Shown: positions 1 to 8,550, counted from the first letter of the stretch. The stretch: 64,000 bases of DNA from Mucilaginibacter aquaedulcis (GCF_030409325.1 NZ_JAUFPR010000004.1:729548-793547), one strand, 5' to 3'. Program-made: numbers and translations. The notes: generated by a model not told the origin, from the sequence alone.

Positions 1-771
1 TTCAAATGATATTTCTGATATTGATTTGTCTGTTTGAACCAGCTGTTGTATGGCGTAGTTCAAACGGTATTCAATAATCGTTTCCATGAATGTTTTGCGG
101 GTTACCTTTTTAAAGTATTTGCAAAACGCGTTGGTGGTCATGTTGGCTATACCGGCCGCGGCATCTAAGGAAACCTGTTTTCTGAAGTTTTCAACCAGGT
201 AAGCCAATACCGGGTTTATGCGCTCGCGCTGGGCAAGTGTTCGCTCGGCAACTACACGATGCTGATCAAGCAGGATATGCTCCGATGATGACGCTAAAAG
301 CTGCAATATCTCTAATAAAGTTATCAGTATTCTGAAGTTGCTTTTCTCATCAATAAGGTTCAGCAAAAGTTTTTGGGCCTCGGCCTGGGTGTCTGAATGG
401 AACGAGATTCCACAACCGCTTTTCTGGAAAAGCTTTTTGATTTGCTGCAGTTCAAACTTGTTAAAAAAATCATCGCCCAAAAAAGCGTCGTTAAATTGAA
501 TAACAATGGCGGTGGCTTCGGCAGGTAAAACCTCCCCCACTTCCAGTTTCCAGCAATGTGGTAAATTAGGGCCAAGTAACACCAGGTCGCCCGATACAAA
601 ATCATCCATGTGGCTGCCAACATAGCGTTTTCCGCTGCCTTTTATGACGCAGGTAAGCTCATACTCCTCGTGAAAATGGTAAGGGGCATCAAATGCAAGC
701 TTGTCAAATTTCCGAACCAGGAACGACTGGCTATTGGCAGGCTGAAGAACTTCGTACGCGGCTTTGATCAT
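1..771 (-). CDS. AraC family transcriptional regulator (3' end cut by window)
   Basis: The reading frame runs on the minus strand from an ATG at 771 and is still open at base 1, so about 257 residues are seen and the C-terminus is missing. The first 100 residues look like the cupin-type sensory half of AraC proteins, with FHEEYEL followed by a glycine-rich turn. The last third carries the first helix-turn-helix (SLDAAAGIANMTTNAFCKYF), after which the second one is just beginning. It is a DNA-binding regulator whose ligand is unknown. It is divergent from the PhyH-like gene at 897 and the two share a 125-bp intergenic region, so that gene is the most likely target (inference). Confidence 0.9.
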   Translation of the reverse strand, partial: MIKAAYEVLQPANSQSFLVRKFDKLAFDAPYHFHEEYELTCVIKGSGKRYVGSHMDDFVSGDLVLLGPNLPHCWKLEVGEVLPAEATAIVIQFNDAFLGDDFFNKFELQQIKKLFQKSGCGISFHSDTQAEAQKLLLNLIDEKSNFRILITLLEILQLLASSSEHILLDQHRVVAERTLAQRERINPVLAYLVENFRKQVSLDAAAGIANMTTNAFCKYFKKVTRKTFMETIIEYRLNYAIQQLVQTDKSISEISFE

Positions 772-896
772 TGCATATATTAACGTGATAAGTAAATATG
801 AACAAAAAAAAGATAATATACCCCATAATCGGGGCACTAATCTCATTTTTTATTATATAAAGATAAGCTTCCTTTGAAAAATAACCCAATAAAATT

Positions 897-1718
897 ATGA
901 GCACAACAGCTTTGCATCTGCCTGATCTGAATGATTTTAAGGAATTATCAACCGTAAACATAAACGAATTTAGTGAAAAAGGGCATACCTTAACCCGAGG
1001 CCTACTGTCAGAATATGAGATTGAAGCTTACAGGCCCATAATTGTGAGCGCGGCAGACCATTACAACACCGAAAAACGCCAGCTGGAAGAACGGGATACT
1101 TATGGTAAGGCTTTTTTACAAATCATGAATTTGTGGCAGGTTGATGAGGATAGTAAAAAGTTTGTTACAGCCCGTCGTTTGGCAAAAATAGCGGCCGATT
1201 TAATGGGAGTTGAGAACGTGAGGTTATATCATGATCAGGCTTTATTTAAAGAGCCGGGAGGTGGCCCTACGCCATGGCACCAGGATCAGTATTATTGGCC
1301 AATTGATACTTTTAATACCGTAACCATGTGGATGCCTTTGGTTGATATTGACGAGGATATGGGTATGCTCACTTTTGCCTCACGATCATACGTTGGCGGG
1401 GCCGTATTTAATCACGAAATTTCTGATGAATCGGAAACGCTGTTTGACGATTATGTAAAGCAAAAACAATTTGAAATTAGCCGGCCCAAAACCATGAAGG
1501 CTGGCGATGCCACCTGGCACCGAGGTTTTACCATTCATAATGCACCCGGTAACCTTTCAAACAAAATGCGCGAGGTAATGACCATTATTTATGTTGCCGA
1601 TGGGGCACGTATAACACCACCCAAAAATGAGTGGCAAAAAAACGATCATCAAAAGTGGCTGATGGATAAACCCATTGGTGGTTTTGTTGACTCGGAGTTA
1701 AACCCTAAGTTACTTTAG
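897..1718 (+). CDS. phytanoyl-CoA dioxygenase (PhyH) family Fe(II)/2-oxoglutarate oxygenase
   Basis: The 273-residue protein has the non-haem iron facial triad expected of PhyH enzymes: H128 and D130 in PWHQDQYYW, and the distal histidine in HNAPGN (H214). An arginine for 2-oxoglutarate follows in KMREVM. Members of this family hydroxylate lipids, amino acids or small metabolites in the cytoplasm; the substrate cannot be read from the sequence. There is no signal peptide. The gene is divergent from the AraC regulator and convergent with the ergothioneine operon, whose last gene ends 20 bp away. The position suggests regulation by the AraC protein and not membership in the egt operon. Length is normal for the family. 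Confidence 0.85.
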   Translation: MSTTALHLPDLNDFKELSTVNINEFSEKGHTLTRGLLSEYEIEAYRPIIVSAADHYNTEKRQLEERDTYGKAFLQIMNLWQVDEDSKKFVTARRLAKIAADLMGVENVRLYHDQALFKEPGGGPTPWHQDQYYWPIDTFNTVTMWMPLVDIDEDMGMLTFASRSYVGGAVFNHEISDESETLFDDYVKQKQFEISRPKTMKAGDATWHRGFTIHNAPGNLSNKMREVMTIIYVADGARITPPKNEWQKNDHQKWLMDKPIGGFVDSELNPKLL

Positions 1719-1737
1719 CTGCACCAAAAGCTGTGTT

Positions 1738-2730
1738 TTACACAGCCACCCAAATAGCATCGGTAAACCATTTTTTAGAATCAAAAAACTCTGCTATCTG
1801 GCTAAAACCAGCGCTTGCAGCCATTTGCCCGGCCTGTTGTGTGGTGAATTTTTGTGAAATTTCCATGTAAATGTATTCGTCCTTGGCAAAGGTGATGGTT
1901 TCTTTATCGCCAATGTTTACCTGCTGATCTGTGGTGCTAATGAGGTAGCTTTTACAGGCACCTGTTTCAGGATCGTAGGTAGGATAATGTTCAAACTTGC
2001 TTACATCAAAATTGGCATCTAATTCACGGTTAATGCGCTCCAGCAGGTTAAGGTTAAAGCGTTTGGTAATGCCCTCCTTATCATTGTAGGCTGCCAATAC
2101 AGTCTTCGGGTTTTTTTTAAGATCCATGCCGATCAATACCATATCGCCGGGTGATAGGTGCTTGCGTAGTTCACGGCAAAACTCAATGGCATCATTCACG
2201 GGCATGTTGCCGATATTTGATCCCAAAAATAAAACCACCTTACGGCGGGATGAAATGGATGCTGCCCTGGTAAGCATCTGGAAGTACTCTCCATTAAGGC
2301 CGGTAACCTTTAGTCCGGGCAGGGTTACAGGCAGTGTTATGGTAAGGTAGGATATTACATTGTCTGAAATATCAATGGGCAGATATGTAAATTCGGCCTT
2401 TTGCGCCAGCAGATATTTAAGCAGGTAAGTTGATTTCATGGCATCACCGGCGCCCAGTTCTATCAGGTCAAACGGGTTGCCATCAGTGATAATGGCATCT
2501 GTGATCTCGGCGGTTTTTTTTGAAAATATCTCCAGCTCGCAATTAGTTGGATAGTATTCCGGACTATTCATGAGGTCCTGAAAAAGTTTATCGCCAACAG
2601 CATCATAAAAATATTTTGAACTTAAGCGCTTAGGACTTGAGCTTAAACCGGTTATTACATCGTTATAAAACTGGTTGGTTTTTGTTTTTGATGCCTCGTT
2701 CAATTCTGATTGAGTTAAGGTTGTGTCCAT
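1738..2730 (-). CDS. egtD: L-histidine N-alpha-methyltransferase EgtD (hercynine synthase)
   Basis: The 330-residue protein matches the EgtD family in length and motifs: an N-terminal KYFYDAVGDKLF...PEYYPTNCE block that binds histidine, then the SAM-binding motif ELGAGD at residues 91-96. EgtD trimethylates the amino group of histidine with three SAM to give hercynine, the first step of ergothioneine synthesis, in the cytoplasm. It is the last gene of the minus-strand operon, 21 bp after egtB, and this direct egtB-egtD linkage supports the assignment. An alternative would be another SAM-dependent methyltransferase of the DUF2260 group, but the EgtB neighbour makes EgtD much more likely. Confidence 0.92.
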   Translation of the reverse strand: MDTTLTQSELNEASKTKTNQFYNDVITGLSSSPKRLSSKYFYDAVGDKLFQDLMNSPEYYPTNCELEIFSKKTAEITDAIITDGNPFDLIELGAGDAMKSTYLLKYLLAQKAEFTYLPIDISDNVISYLTITLPVTLPGLKVTGLNGEYFQMLTRAASISSRRKVVLFLGSNIGNMPVNDAIEFCRELRKHLSPGDMVLIGMDLKKNPKTVLAAYNDKEGITKRFNLNLLERINRELDANFDVSKFEHYPTYDPETGACKSYLISTTDQQVNIGDKETITFAKDEYIYMEISQKFTTQQAGQMAASAGFSQIAEFFDSKKWFTDAIWVAV

Positions 2731-2751
2731 ATCTCGGTTTTTTTGTGTAAT

Positions 2752-3900
2752 CTACCTTGCAAGTCTTATGCCAGTAAATTGCCAGCGTAAATTTGTTTGA
2801 AAAAAGTTGCGATAAGTAATGCGGCTATGCCCCGGCGATGTTACCTCTGAGGCACCACGAAGTACCTTTTGGTTCACCATAAATTTGCCATTATACTCCC
2901 CTATAGCGCCGGGTGCCTTGGCAAAGCCCGGATAAGGGAGGTAAGAGCTTTCTGTCCACTCCCAGCTTTTACCCCAGTTAAATTGGTTTGCGGCAGCTTC
3001 CCACTCAAATTCGGTAGGCAGCCTTAAGCCTTTCCATGATGCATAGGCATAGGCTTCAAAATAGCTGATATGGCACACCGGATTTTTTAAGTTGATGGTT
3101 TCCAGGCCATGAAAGGTATAGTTGTGCCATTCATCATCAATTAAATGCCAGTATAGCGGTGCTTCAACTTGATTGTTTTTTACCCAATCCCAACCTTCGG
3201 CATGCCAGTGGCGAAAGTCATGATAACCCCCGCTGTTCATAAACTCCAGGTATTCGGCATTGGTTACCAGGTTGGGGCTTATTTCATAAGCATTTAAATA
3301 AACCTTATGACGATTGAGTTCATTGTCAAAACAAAAGCCATCACCTTCAAATCCTATTTCGTAGATACCCTCGTCTACATTGACGAAACCACTATCGATA
3401 TATGGTACTTTTGGCGATATATAGCTTGTAGAATAAGCCGGAAACAAGGGGTTATGGCCCAGGATGTATTTAATATCGGTTAGTAATAATTCCTGATGTT
3501 GTTCTTCATGGTTAAAACCCAGTATTATCAGCTCCTGTACATCGGCGGCTGGTTCAACGCTCAGGAATTTCTCCATCGCTTCGTCCACATAAGCCCGGTA
3601 CTGGTAAATATCGTTAACGGTTGGCCTGCTTAAATTGCCCCTGTCTGTACGGATAACGCGGTTGCCTACCGTTTCGTAGTAACTGTTAAACACGTAGTTG
3701 TAATTGGGATTGTATTCTTCATACCCCATAAAATAGGGCTTAAGGATAAAGGTTTCAAAAAACCACGTAGTGTGCCCTATATGCCATTTTGGGGGACTAA
3801 CATCAACAACAGGTTGCACTACATAGTCCTCAGTTTGCAGGGGACTACAGATGTACTCCGTATGCTGACGAACTTTTTTGTATTGATCAAGTAAATTCAT
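2752..3900 (-). CDS. egtB: ergothioneine biosynthesis sulfoxide synthase EgtB
   Basis: The 382-residue protein has the two-domain plan of EgtB: an N-terminal DinB-like helical domain with the iron ligands H43 (in WHIGHTTWF) and H131/H135 (HEEQHQE), and a C-terminal formylglycine-generating-enzyme-like domain (LRLPTEFEWE, KVLRGAS, TGIRLAR at the very end). EgtB is a non-haem iron enzyme that uses oxygen to join a thiol donor to the imidazole of hercynine as a sulfoxide. The donor is gamma-glutamylcysteine in mycobacterial EgtB and free cysteine in some other types. No egtA or egtC gene lies in the operon, which favours a cysteine-using type here (inference). No egtE C-S lyase is linked either. 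Confidence 0.92.
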   Translation of the reverse strand: MNLLDQYKKVRQHTEYICSPLQTEDYVVQPVVDVSPPKWHIGHTTWFFETFILKPYFMGYEEYNPNYNYVFNSYYETVGNRVIRTDRGNLSRPTVNDIYQYRAYVDEAMEKFLSVEPAADVQELIILGFNHEEQHQELLLTDIKYILGHNPLFPAYSTSYISPKVPYIDSGFVNVDEGIYEIGFEGDGFCFDNELNRHKVYLNAYEISPNLVTNAEYLEFMNSGGYHDFRHWHAEGWDWVKNNQVEAPLYWHLIDDEWHNYTFHGLETINLKNPVCHISYFEAYAYASWKGLRLPTEFEWEAAANQFNWGKSWEWTESSYLPYPGFAKAPGAIGEYNGKFMVNQKVLRGASEVTSPGHSRITYRNFFQTNLRWQFTGIRLAR

Positions 3901-3904
3901 GTAG

Positions 3905-5479
3905 CTACTTACTATTCAAATATCGTTTGAGGTTAGAAATTGTTTTAATATTTAAACTTTTGGCTTGCTGTTCTCTCATCATTAAAGCATAGGCATTGTT
4001 AAAGCCAATGGGTTTTAACCATTTTATCTGATACCTGTTTTTAAACTCCTGTTGCACATAGTTGTAAGTGCTATCCTTGTTTTGAGTTACCTTGTTTATT
4101 GTTTCTGGCGAAGCCTGTAGTATAGCCAACAGGCCGGTGCCGGTATATTCCGGGTAAAAATCTATCTGATCATTAGTTAGGGCATCAAAGCAAATTTTGG
4201 TGCCGCCTAAACCTGTTTTTGTTGATACATCATAATTGGTGTAGCCTTTTATAAGCATGCTATACATGTTGGCCAGTATGTATTGCTCGCCAAAAATTTT
4301 AGAGCCAACACGCACAATGCCCGCATTGCTTTGGCCGCGAGCCGGTTTCCAAAGGTTATGTTGCGTTAAAAAATCTTTGGCTACCCGTTCCGGGCTTTGG
4401 TGAAGATAGTCAGTCCGGTAATTTAAATCGGTCATGACCGAATCATTTATTTTACCCGATAGTAAATTTAAGGTTTTTTCTAATTCGGGAAACTTCCGGA
4501 GTGCATCTTCCCGTATTATAGGAGCAGCATAGTACGGCGGGAAGATGCCTTTATCGTCATCAAGCACAACAAGCCCGTAGGCTTTTAAGCGGCCATCAGT
4601 TGAGTAGCCGCTAATTACATCAAGCTGTTTTTCATAGGCTGCCTTGTACATTACCGCATCACTGATCACGATGGTGTGTATTTTTAAGCCGTATTTGCTC
4701 TCTAAACCCAGGTTGCCATCCTGCCTGCCCATAAACTCAGGCGTAAAGCCAGCGGTGAGTTTGCCGCCATAGGCATTGGGGATAAAATAGAGGGAGGATA
4801 GCACCACAAGTAAAACAGGCATAGCGTACGTGCCTGCCTTTATTTTTTTGAAATTGAGCTTTTGTACCCGTGAAAGCAAAAAATCGAAAATAACGGCCAA
4901 TAAAGCGGCAGGAATAGCGCCTGCCAGTATCATATTGGTATTGTTAAGTGATATACCGCCAAAAATAAATTCACCCAGACCACCCGCGGCTATGTATGAG
5001 GCCAATGTAGCCACCCCCACATTAATTACCGTAGCAGTGCGGATGCCGGCCAATATCACCGGCATAGCAAGAGGGAGTTCAACCTTAAAAAGTATCTGCC
5101 AGTTGTTCATTCCCATGGCTGTTGCCGCTTCCTTAACTGAAGCGTCAACGCCCGTAATACCTGTGTAGGTGTTGCGAATGATGGGCAGTAAGGCATATAA
5201 CAGCAGGGCCACAATAGCGGGCTTTGGCCCAATACCCAATATGGGTATCATAAAACCAAGTAATGCAATGCTGGGTATGGTTTGCAGAATACCGGCTACA
5301 CCTAAAACAGACCCGGAAAGCTGTTTTTTACGGGCGATCAAAATGCCCAGTGGCAAACCAATAAGCACAGCTATAAAGAGCGAAATAAAAGTGAGGCCGA
5401 TATGCTGCAAGGTTTGCACAGCAAGTTTATCGGCCTGCTGCCGCATAAACTCAATTAAGGTTTGCTGATGCTCACTCAT
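3905..5479 (-). CDS. ABC transporter permease fused to a (circularly permuted) substrate-binding domain, EgtU-like
   Basis: The 524-residue protein joins an OpuC-type permease (residues 1 to about 210, several membrane helices, EAA loop near residue 117 with KEAATAMG) through one more hydrophobic segment (about 218-236) to a periplasmic binding domain (about 238-524). Fused permease-binding proteins of this type are quaternary amine importers; EgtU of pneumococcus and Helicobacter imports ergothioneine. Being 4 bp from egtB makes ergothioneine, or its precursor hercynine, the likely cargo (inference). Oddity: the part that normally forms the second half of the binding protein (GFTPEF...YSTDGRL...FPPYY) comes first at 240-375, and the normal first half (VGSKIFGEQ...LGGT...YPEYTGT...KTISNL) comes last at 388-524. 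The gene overlaps the upstream ATPase by 4 bp. Confidence 0.88.
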   Translation of the reverse strand: MSEHQQTLIEFMRQQADKLAVQTLQHIGLTFISLFIAVLIGLPLGILIARKKQLSGSVLGVAGILQTIPSIALLGFMIPILGIGPKPAIVALLLYALLPIIRNTYTGITGVDASVKEAATAMGMNNWQILFKVELPLAMPVILAGIRTATVINVGVATLASYIAAGGLGEFIFGGISLNNTNMILAGAIPAALLAVIFDFLLSRVQKLNFKKIKAGTYAMPVLLVVLSSLYFIPNAYGGKLTAGFTPEFMGRQDGNLGLESKYGLKIHTIVISDAVMYKAAYEKQLDVISGYSTDGRLKAYGLVVLDDDKGIFPPYYAAPIIREDALRKFPELEKTLNLLSGKINDSVMTDLNYRTDYLHQSPERVAKDFLTQHNLWKPARGQSNAGIVRVGSKIFGEQYILANMYSMLIKGYTNYDVSTKTGLGGTKICFDALTNDQIDFYPEYTGTGLLAILQASPETINKVTQNKDSTYNYVQQEFKNRYQIKWLKPIGFNNAYALMMREQQAKSLNIKTISNLKRYLNSK

Positions 5480-6441
5480 GCCCCTTGTTTGTTTTTATAT
5501 CGATTAAAAGCCGACATGAGCTGCTCAAAATCGATAGTTTTTATTTCGTTTTCACTTTTGCTGATGGTGAGGGTTTCAGACTTGGCATATCGAAAATTTT
5601 CCAGTGCTGTCCACAGATCAATATCGGCGGATAATGAATTACCATTGGATTGTTTTTGTTTATCGGGCAGTAGATCCCATAGGTCGGTAATTTTGATGGC
5701 TTTAAACTCCAGGTGCAATCGTTGATCTTTTAAAAAGCTTTCAACAAACTCATTTGCCGGGTTAAACAAAAGATCGGCAGGTGTGCCCGATTGCACAATT
5801 TTGCCTTTATCCATAAGGCATATCCTGTTGCCAAGTTCAAAGGCTTCCTGTACGTCATGGGTAACCATGATAATAGTTTTTCGGGTAAGCTCATCAAGCG
5901 CTTTAAACTCCTTGTGGATATTGGCCCGGGTAACATTATCAAGCGCGCCAAAGGGCTCATCCATCAGTAAAACCGGAGGGTCAGATACCAAAGCCCTGGC
6001 CAGACCTATGCGTTGCTGCTGGCCGCCACTCAGCTCATTTGGGTAGGCGTTCAGATAATCGGCGCCGAGGTGCAGTTTTTCCATCAGTTCGGCAGTGCGT
6101 TTCTCTGTTTTCTTTTTGTCCCACTTTAATAATTGTGGAACTATGGCGATGTTTTCGGCTACGGTGTAATGCGGAAAGAGTCCATTGTTTTGTAAAACAT
6201 AACCAATCTCGCGTCTTAAATTTTCGGGCTGCTGGCTGGTTACGTTTTTACCGTTGATGAAAATATTACCGCTGGTAGGTTCAATAAGCCGGTTGATCAT
6301 TTTTAGGGTGGTAGTTTTGCCGCAGCCGCTGGTACCCAGCAAAATCAGGTTTTCCTGTTCCTGTACTTCAAACGAGATTGCATCAACCGCCTTAACCTTA
6401 TTAAACTGCTTGCTTACCTTATCAACCTTTATCATAAGCAA
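5476..6441 (-). CDS. ABC transporter ATP-binding protein, OpuCA/EgtV-like
   Basis: The 321-residue ATPase has all the expected nucleotide-binding motifs: Walker A GTSGCGKT at residues 36-43, the signature LSGGQQQR, Walker B VLLMDEPFGALD and the switch histidine in MVTHD. It powers the fused permease-binding protein encoded next in the operon, with which it overlaps by 4 bp (translational coupling). The C-terminal 80 residues are where OpuCA/EgtV proteins usually carry CBS domains; here that tail is short and no CBS pair is obvious. The likely role is import of a trimethylated cation, ergothioneine being the first guess from context. The start ATG at 6441 lies 3 bp after the stop of the oxidoreductase gene. 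Confidence 0.88.
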   Translation of the reverse strand: MLMIKVDKVSKQFNKVKAVDAISFEVQEQENLILLGTSGCGKTTTLKMINRLIEPTSGNIFINGKNVTSQQPENLRREIGYVLQNNGLFPHYTVAENIAIVPQLLKWDKKKTEKRTAELMEKLHLGADYLNAYPNELSGGQQQRIGLARALVSDPPVLLMDEPFGALDNVTRANIHKEFKALDELTRKTIIMVTHDVQEAFELGNRICLMDKGKIVQSGTPADLLFNPANEFVESFLKDQRLHLEFKAIKITDLWDLLPDKQKQSNGNSLSADIDLWTALENFRYAKSETLTISKSENEIKTIDFEQLMSAFNRYKNKQGA

Positions 6442-6443
6442 TG

Positions 6444-7832
6444 CTAATCCTCAAGCGACATAAACAGGTTATTCAATGATTCGGCATAAAGAGGGTGCGC
6501 GAATATAAAATATTTGATACGGTCATAAGTGATCCCCCCCTCCATGGCCATTTGCAATACGGTCATGATTTCACCTCCTTCGGCTCCCAAAACTGCAGCG
6601 CCTAATATTTTTTTTGTTTCCGGGTCAACAAGGACTTTCATAAAGCCACGGGTATCGCCGGTTTCAATGGCGCGGGCCACATATGCCATTGGCATTTTAA
6701 CTAACTTGTAGTTTATATTTTTTGCCTTAGCCTCACTCTCACTGATACCTATACGCCCCAGCTGAGGGTCAGTGAACATACAATAAGGCAACAGCCGATT
6801 ATTGGTGCTCAGGTTTTGATTTTTAATAAGATTACGGTAAACTATGGTATAATCGTTATAGGAGATGTGTGTAAAAGCGGGGCCTCCGTTTACATCGCCC
6901 AACGCATAAATACCGGGAACGTTAGTTTCCAGTTTATCATTTACAGGGATATGGCCATGCCCATCAGTTGTTACGCCCGTTTTTTGAAGGTTTAACGCCG
7001 CGGTTTGAGGCGTGCGCCCAACCGCTACCAATACATGCGAGCAGCTGATTTCATGATCTTTGCCACCTGTGGTTATGGTAACGGTAATTTTGCCGCCGTC
7101 TTTTTGTTTGAATTTCGTAGCCTGCGTATTATAGTGGATCTGGATAGCTTCGGCCTCCAGGATCTTCTGCATTTCTTCAGAAATATCCTCATCTTCATGG
7201 GCAACTATCCTGGCCGATCTTTCGATTATGGTTACCTTGCTGCCAAAGCGGCGAAACATCTGCCCAAACTCGAGCCCAACGTAATTGCCGCCCAATACTA
7301 ATAAATGGTCAGGTACATAATCCAGATCAAGTATAGTGGTTGAATTAAGATAATCAATATCATGAAGCCCTTCAATATCGGGGATGGTTGGCAACTCTCC
7401 GGGATTGAGGAATACAAGATCGGCTTGTAAAACATGTTTTTCGCCATTATACAAGGTTACTTCGATGGTTTTGTCGCCGATAAAAGTGGCCTCACCCAAT
7501 AATACATCCAGGTTTTCTGTTTTTTCGGCTGCGCGAAGGCCGCCATTTCTTGATTTAAGTACAATCTCGTCCTTGCGTTTTTTTATTTGCGGCATGTTAA
7601 CCGAAAACCCGTCAACCGGAACGCCAAGTTCTGCACTTTTACCGGCCGCCATGTAAGCAGCCTTTGCCGATGCCACCATTGTTTTGGTAGGTGTACACCC
7701 GTCATTTACACAGGTGCCGCCATAAAATCGTTTTTCGATAAGTACAGTTTTTTTACCGGCACTGGCAAGTTTCTTGGCTAATGGGCCGCCAGCCTGGCCG
7801 GCACCAATAACAATGGCATCGTATGTTTTCAT
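6444..7832 (-). CDS. FAD-dependent pyridine nucleotide-disulfide oxidoreductase (MerA/Lpd-like)
   Basis: The 462-residue protein is a complete class I flavoprotein disulfide reductase. It has the FAD-binding GAGQAGGP near residue 10, the redox-active disulfide C41/C46 in GGTCVNDGCTPTK, an NAD(P)-binding segment around VLGGNYVGLEFG, the second FAD motif YALGDVNGGPAF, and the C-terminal HPLYAE histidine-glutamate pair. Such enzymes reduce a disulfide with NAD(P)H in the cytoplasm. It lacks the heavy-metal-binding N-terminal domain of many mercuric reductases and has no mer genes nearby. Its place between DUF427 and the transporter, 2 bp from the ATPase, suggests a role in thiol redox, for example reducing oxidised ergothioneine; that is inference only. 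Confidence 0.85.
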   Translation of the reverse strand: MKTYDAIVIGAGQAGGPLAKKLASAGKKTVLIEKRFYGGTCVNDGCTPTKTMVASAKAAYMAAGKSAELGVPVDGFSVNMPQIKKRKDEIVLKSRNGGLRAAEKTENLDVLLGEATFIGDKTIEVTLYNGEKHVLQADLVFLNPGELPTIPDIEGLHDIDYLNSTTILDLDYVPDHLLVLGGNYVGLEFGQMFRRFGSKVTIIERSARIVAHEDEDISEEMQKILEAEAIQIHYNTQATKFKQKDGGKITVTITTGGKDHEISCSHVLVAVGRTPQTAALNLQKTGVTTDGHGHIPVNDKLETNVPGIYALGDVNGGPAFTHISYNDYTIVYRNLIKNQNLSTNNRLLPYCMFTDPQLGRIGISESEAKAKNINYKLVKMPMAYVARAIETGDTRGFMKVLVDPETKKILGAAVLGAEGGEIMTVLQMAMEGGITYDRIKYFIFAHPLYAESLNNLFMSLED

Positions 7833-7834
7833 GG

Positions 7835-8116
7835 CTATTCGGTTATTTTAACACCTTTCCAGAAGGCAACATAATTGGTGATTTGCTTAGCCGCATCTTT
7901 AGGTTGCGGATAATACCAGGCAGCATCCTTATTCTGTTTACCCTTAACGTTAAGATTATAATATGAGGCCAGACCTTTCCAGGGACAAGTTGAGTGTGTG
8001 TCAGTAGTTTCCAGGTATTCGGCCTTTACGCTCTCTTTTGGGAAATAGTGGTTATTTTCAATAACAATGGTATCATTACTTTCGGCTATAACCTCATCGT
8101 TCCAGATTGCTTTCAT
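7835..8116 (-). CDS. DUF427 domain-containing protein
   Basis: The 93-residue protein matches the small DUF427 family over its whole length (MKAIWNDEVIAES at the start, STCPWKGLASYY in the middle, VAFWKGVKI at the end). The biochemical function of the family is not established. It is the first gene of the minus-strand egt operon and ends 2 bp before the flavoprotein, so it is almost certainly co-transcribed. A possible promoter lies upstream on the minus strand: its -7 element would be TATCTTTA, complement of 8138-8145, close to the TANNTTTG consensus, with a TTG roughly 20 bp further up. No signal peptide is seen. Confidence 0.85.
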   Translation of the reverse strand: MKAIWNDEVIAESNDTIVIENNHYFPKESVKAEYLETTDTHSTCPWKGLASYYNLNVKGKQNKDAAWYYPQPKDAAKQITNYVAFWKGVKITE

Positions 8117-8246
8117 GGCGGTAATTTATTTAGTATATAAAGATAGCTTTAACGCCAGTAGATTTACAATGCTGTGCCAATGATTTTGTTTTGAAAAGCT
8201 TTAAAATGACCCGAAATAAATGTTTTGAATTTTTTTTTAAAATTTA

Positions 8247-8277
8247 TTTGCACTTTATGGGTAAAGCTCTATCTTTG
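8247..8277 (+). promoter_or_regulatory. promoter of tRNA-Glu (TTTG-N19-TATCTTTG)
   Basis: TTTG at 8247-8250 and TATCTTTG at 8270-8277 are separated by 19 bp and match the Bacteroidota housekeeping sigma pattern (TTTG, then TANNTTTG). Transcription would start a few bases on, about 30 bp before the tRNA. Confidence 0.8.
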
Positions 8278-8310
8278 CAATCCCAAAACAAGGGAAAATA
8301 AATAAAAAAA

Positions 8311-8382
8311 GGCCCGTTCGTCTAGGGGTTAGGACGTTAGATTTTCATTCTAGAAACAGGGGTTCGATTCCCCTACGGGCTA
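8311..8382 (+). tRNA. tRNA-Glu (anticodon TTC)
   Basis: A complete cloverleaf can be drawn. The acceptor GGCCCGT (8311-8317) pairs with ACGGGCT (8375-8381) with one G-T pair, the discriminator base is A at 8382, the anticodon loop TTTTCAT contains TTC, and the T-arm is GGGGTTCGATTCCCC. CCA is not encoded. The anticodon reads GAA/GAG codons. The gene has its own promoter and stands alone. Its 3' end borders the integrase region and is the probable attachment site of the island to the right. Confidence 0.95.
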
Positions 8383-8406
8383 CTTAAAACAATATCGAAA
8401 GATGCT

Positions 8407-8441
8407 AAAAACCTGCAAATCAAATGATTGCAGGTTTTTTT
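8407..8441 (+). terminator. intrinsic terminator after tRNA-Glu
   Basis: ACCTGCAA (8411-8418) pairs with TTGCAGGT (8428-8435) across a 9-nt loop. An A-run precedes the stem and a T-run follows it. It lies 25 bp after the tRNA. Confidence 0.8.
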
Positions 8442-8465
8442 GTTTATATCAAAACACCATTTTAT

Positions 8466-8537
8466 GCACCAAATTGCAACAAAAAAGACGCAAATTCGGT
8501 GCGTACCTAAATGGAAAAATGCTACGCACCGAATTGC
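8466..8537. repeat. three copies of a GCACC(A/G)AATTGC motif, likely integrase arm sites
   Basis: GCACCAAATTGC lies at 8466-8477, the inverted near-copy GCAAATTCGGTGC at 8490-8502, and GCACCGAATTGC at 8526-8537. The last two also form a perfect 13-bp inverted repeat (8493-8505 with 8523-8535). Being between the tRNA and the integrase gene, they fit arm-type binding sites of a tyrosine recombinase (inference). Confidence 0.6.
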
Positions 8538-8550
8538 TCATAATTAATTG

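Noticed and set aside
6444..7832. Mercuric reductase
   Set aside because: The CxxxxC active site fits, but there is no N-terminal metal-binding domain, no terminal Cys pair and no other mer gene; the egt operon context points to a disulfide substrate.
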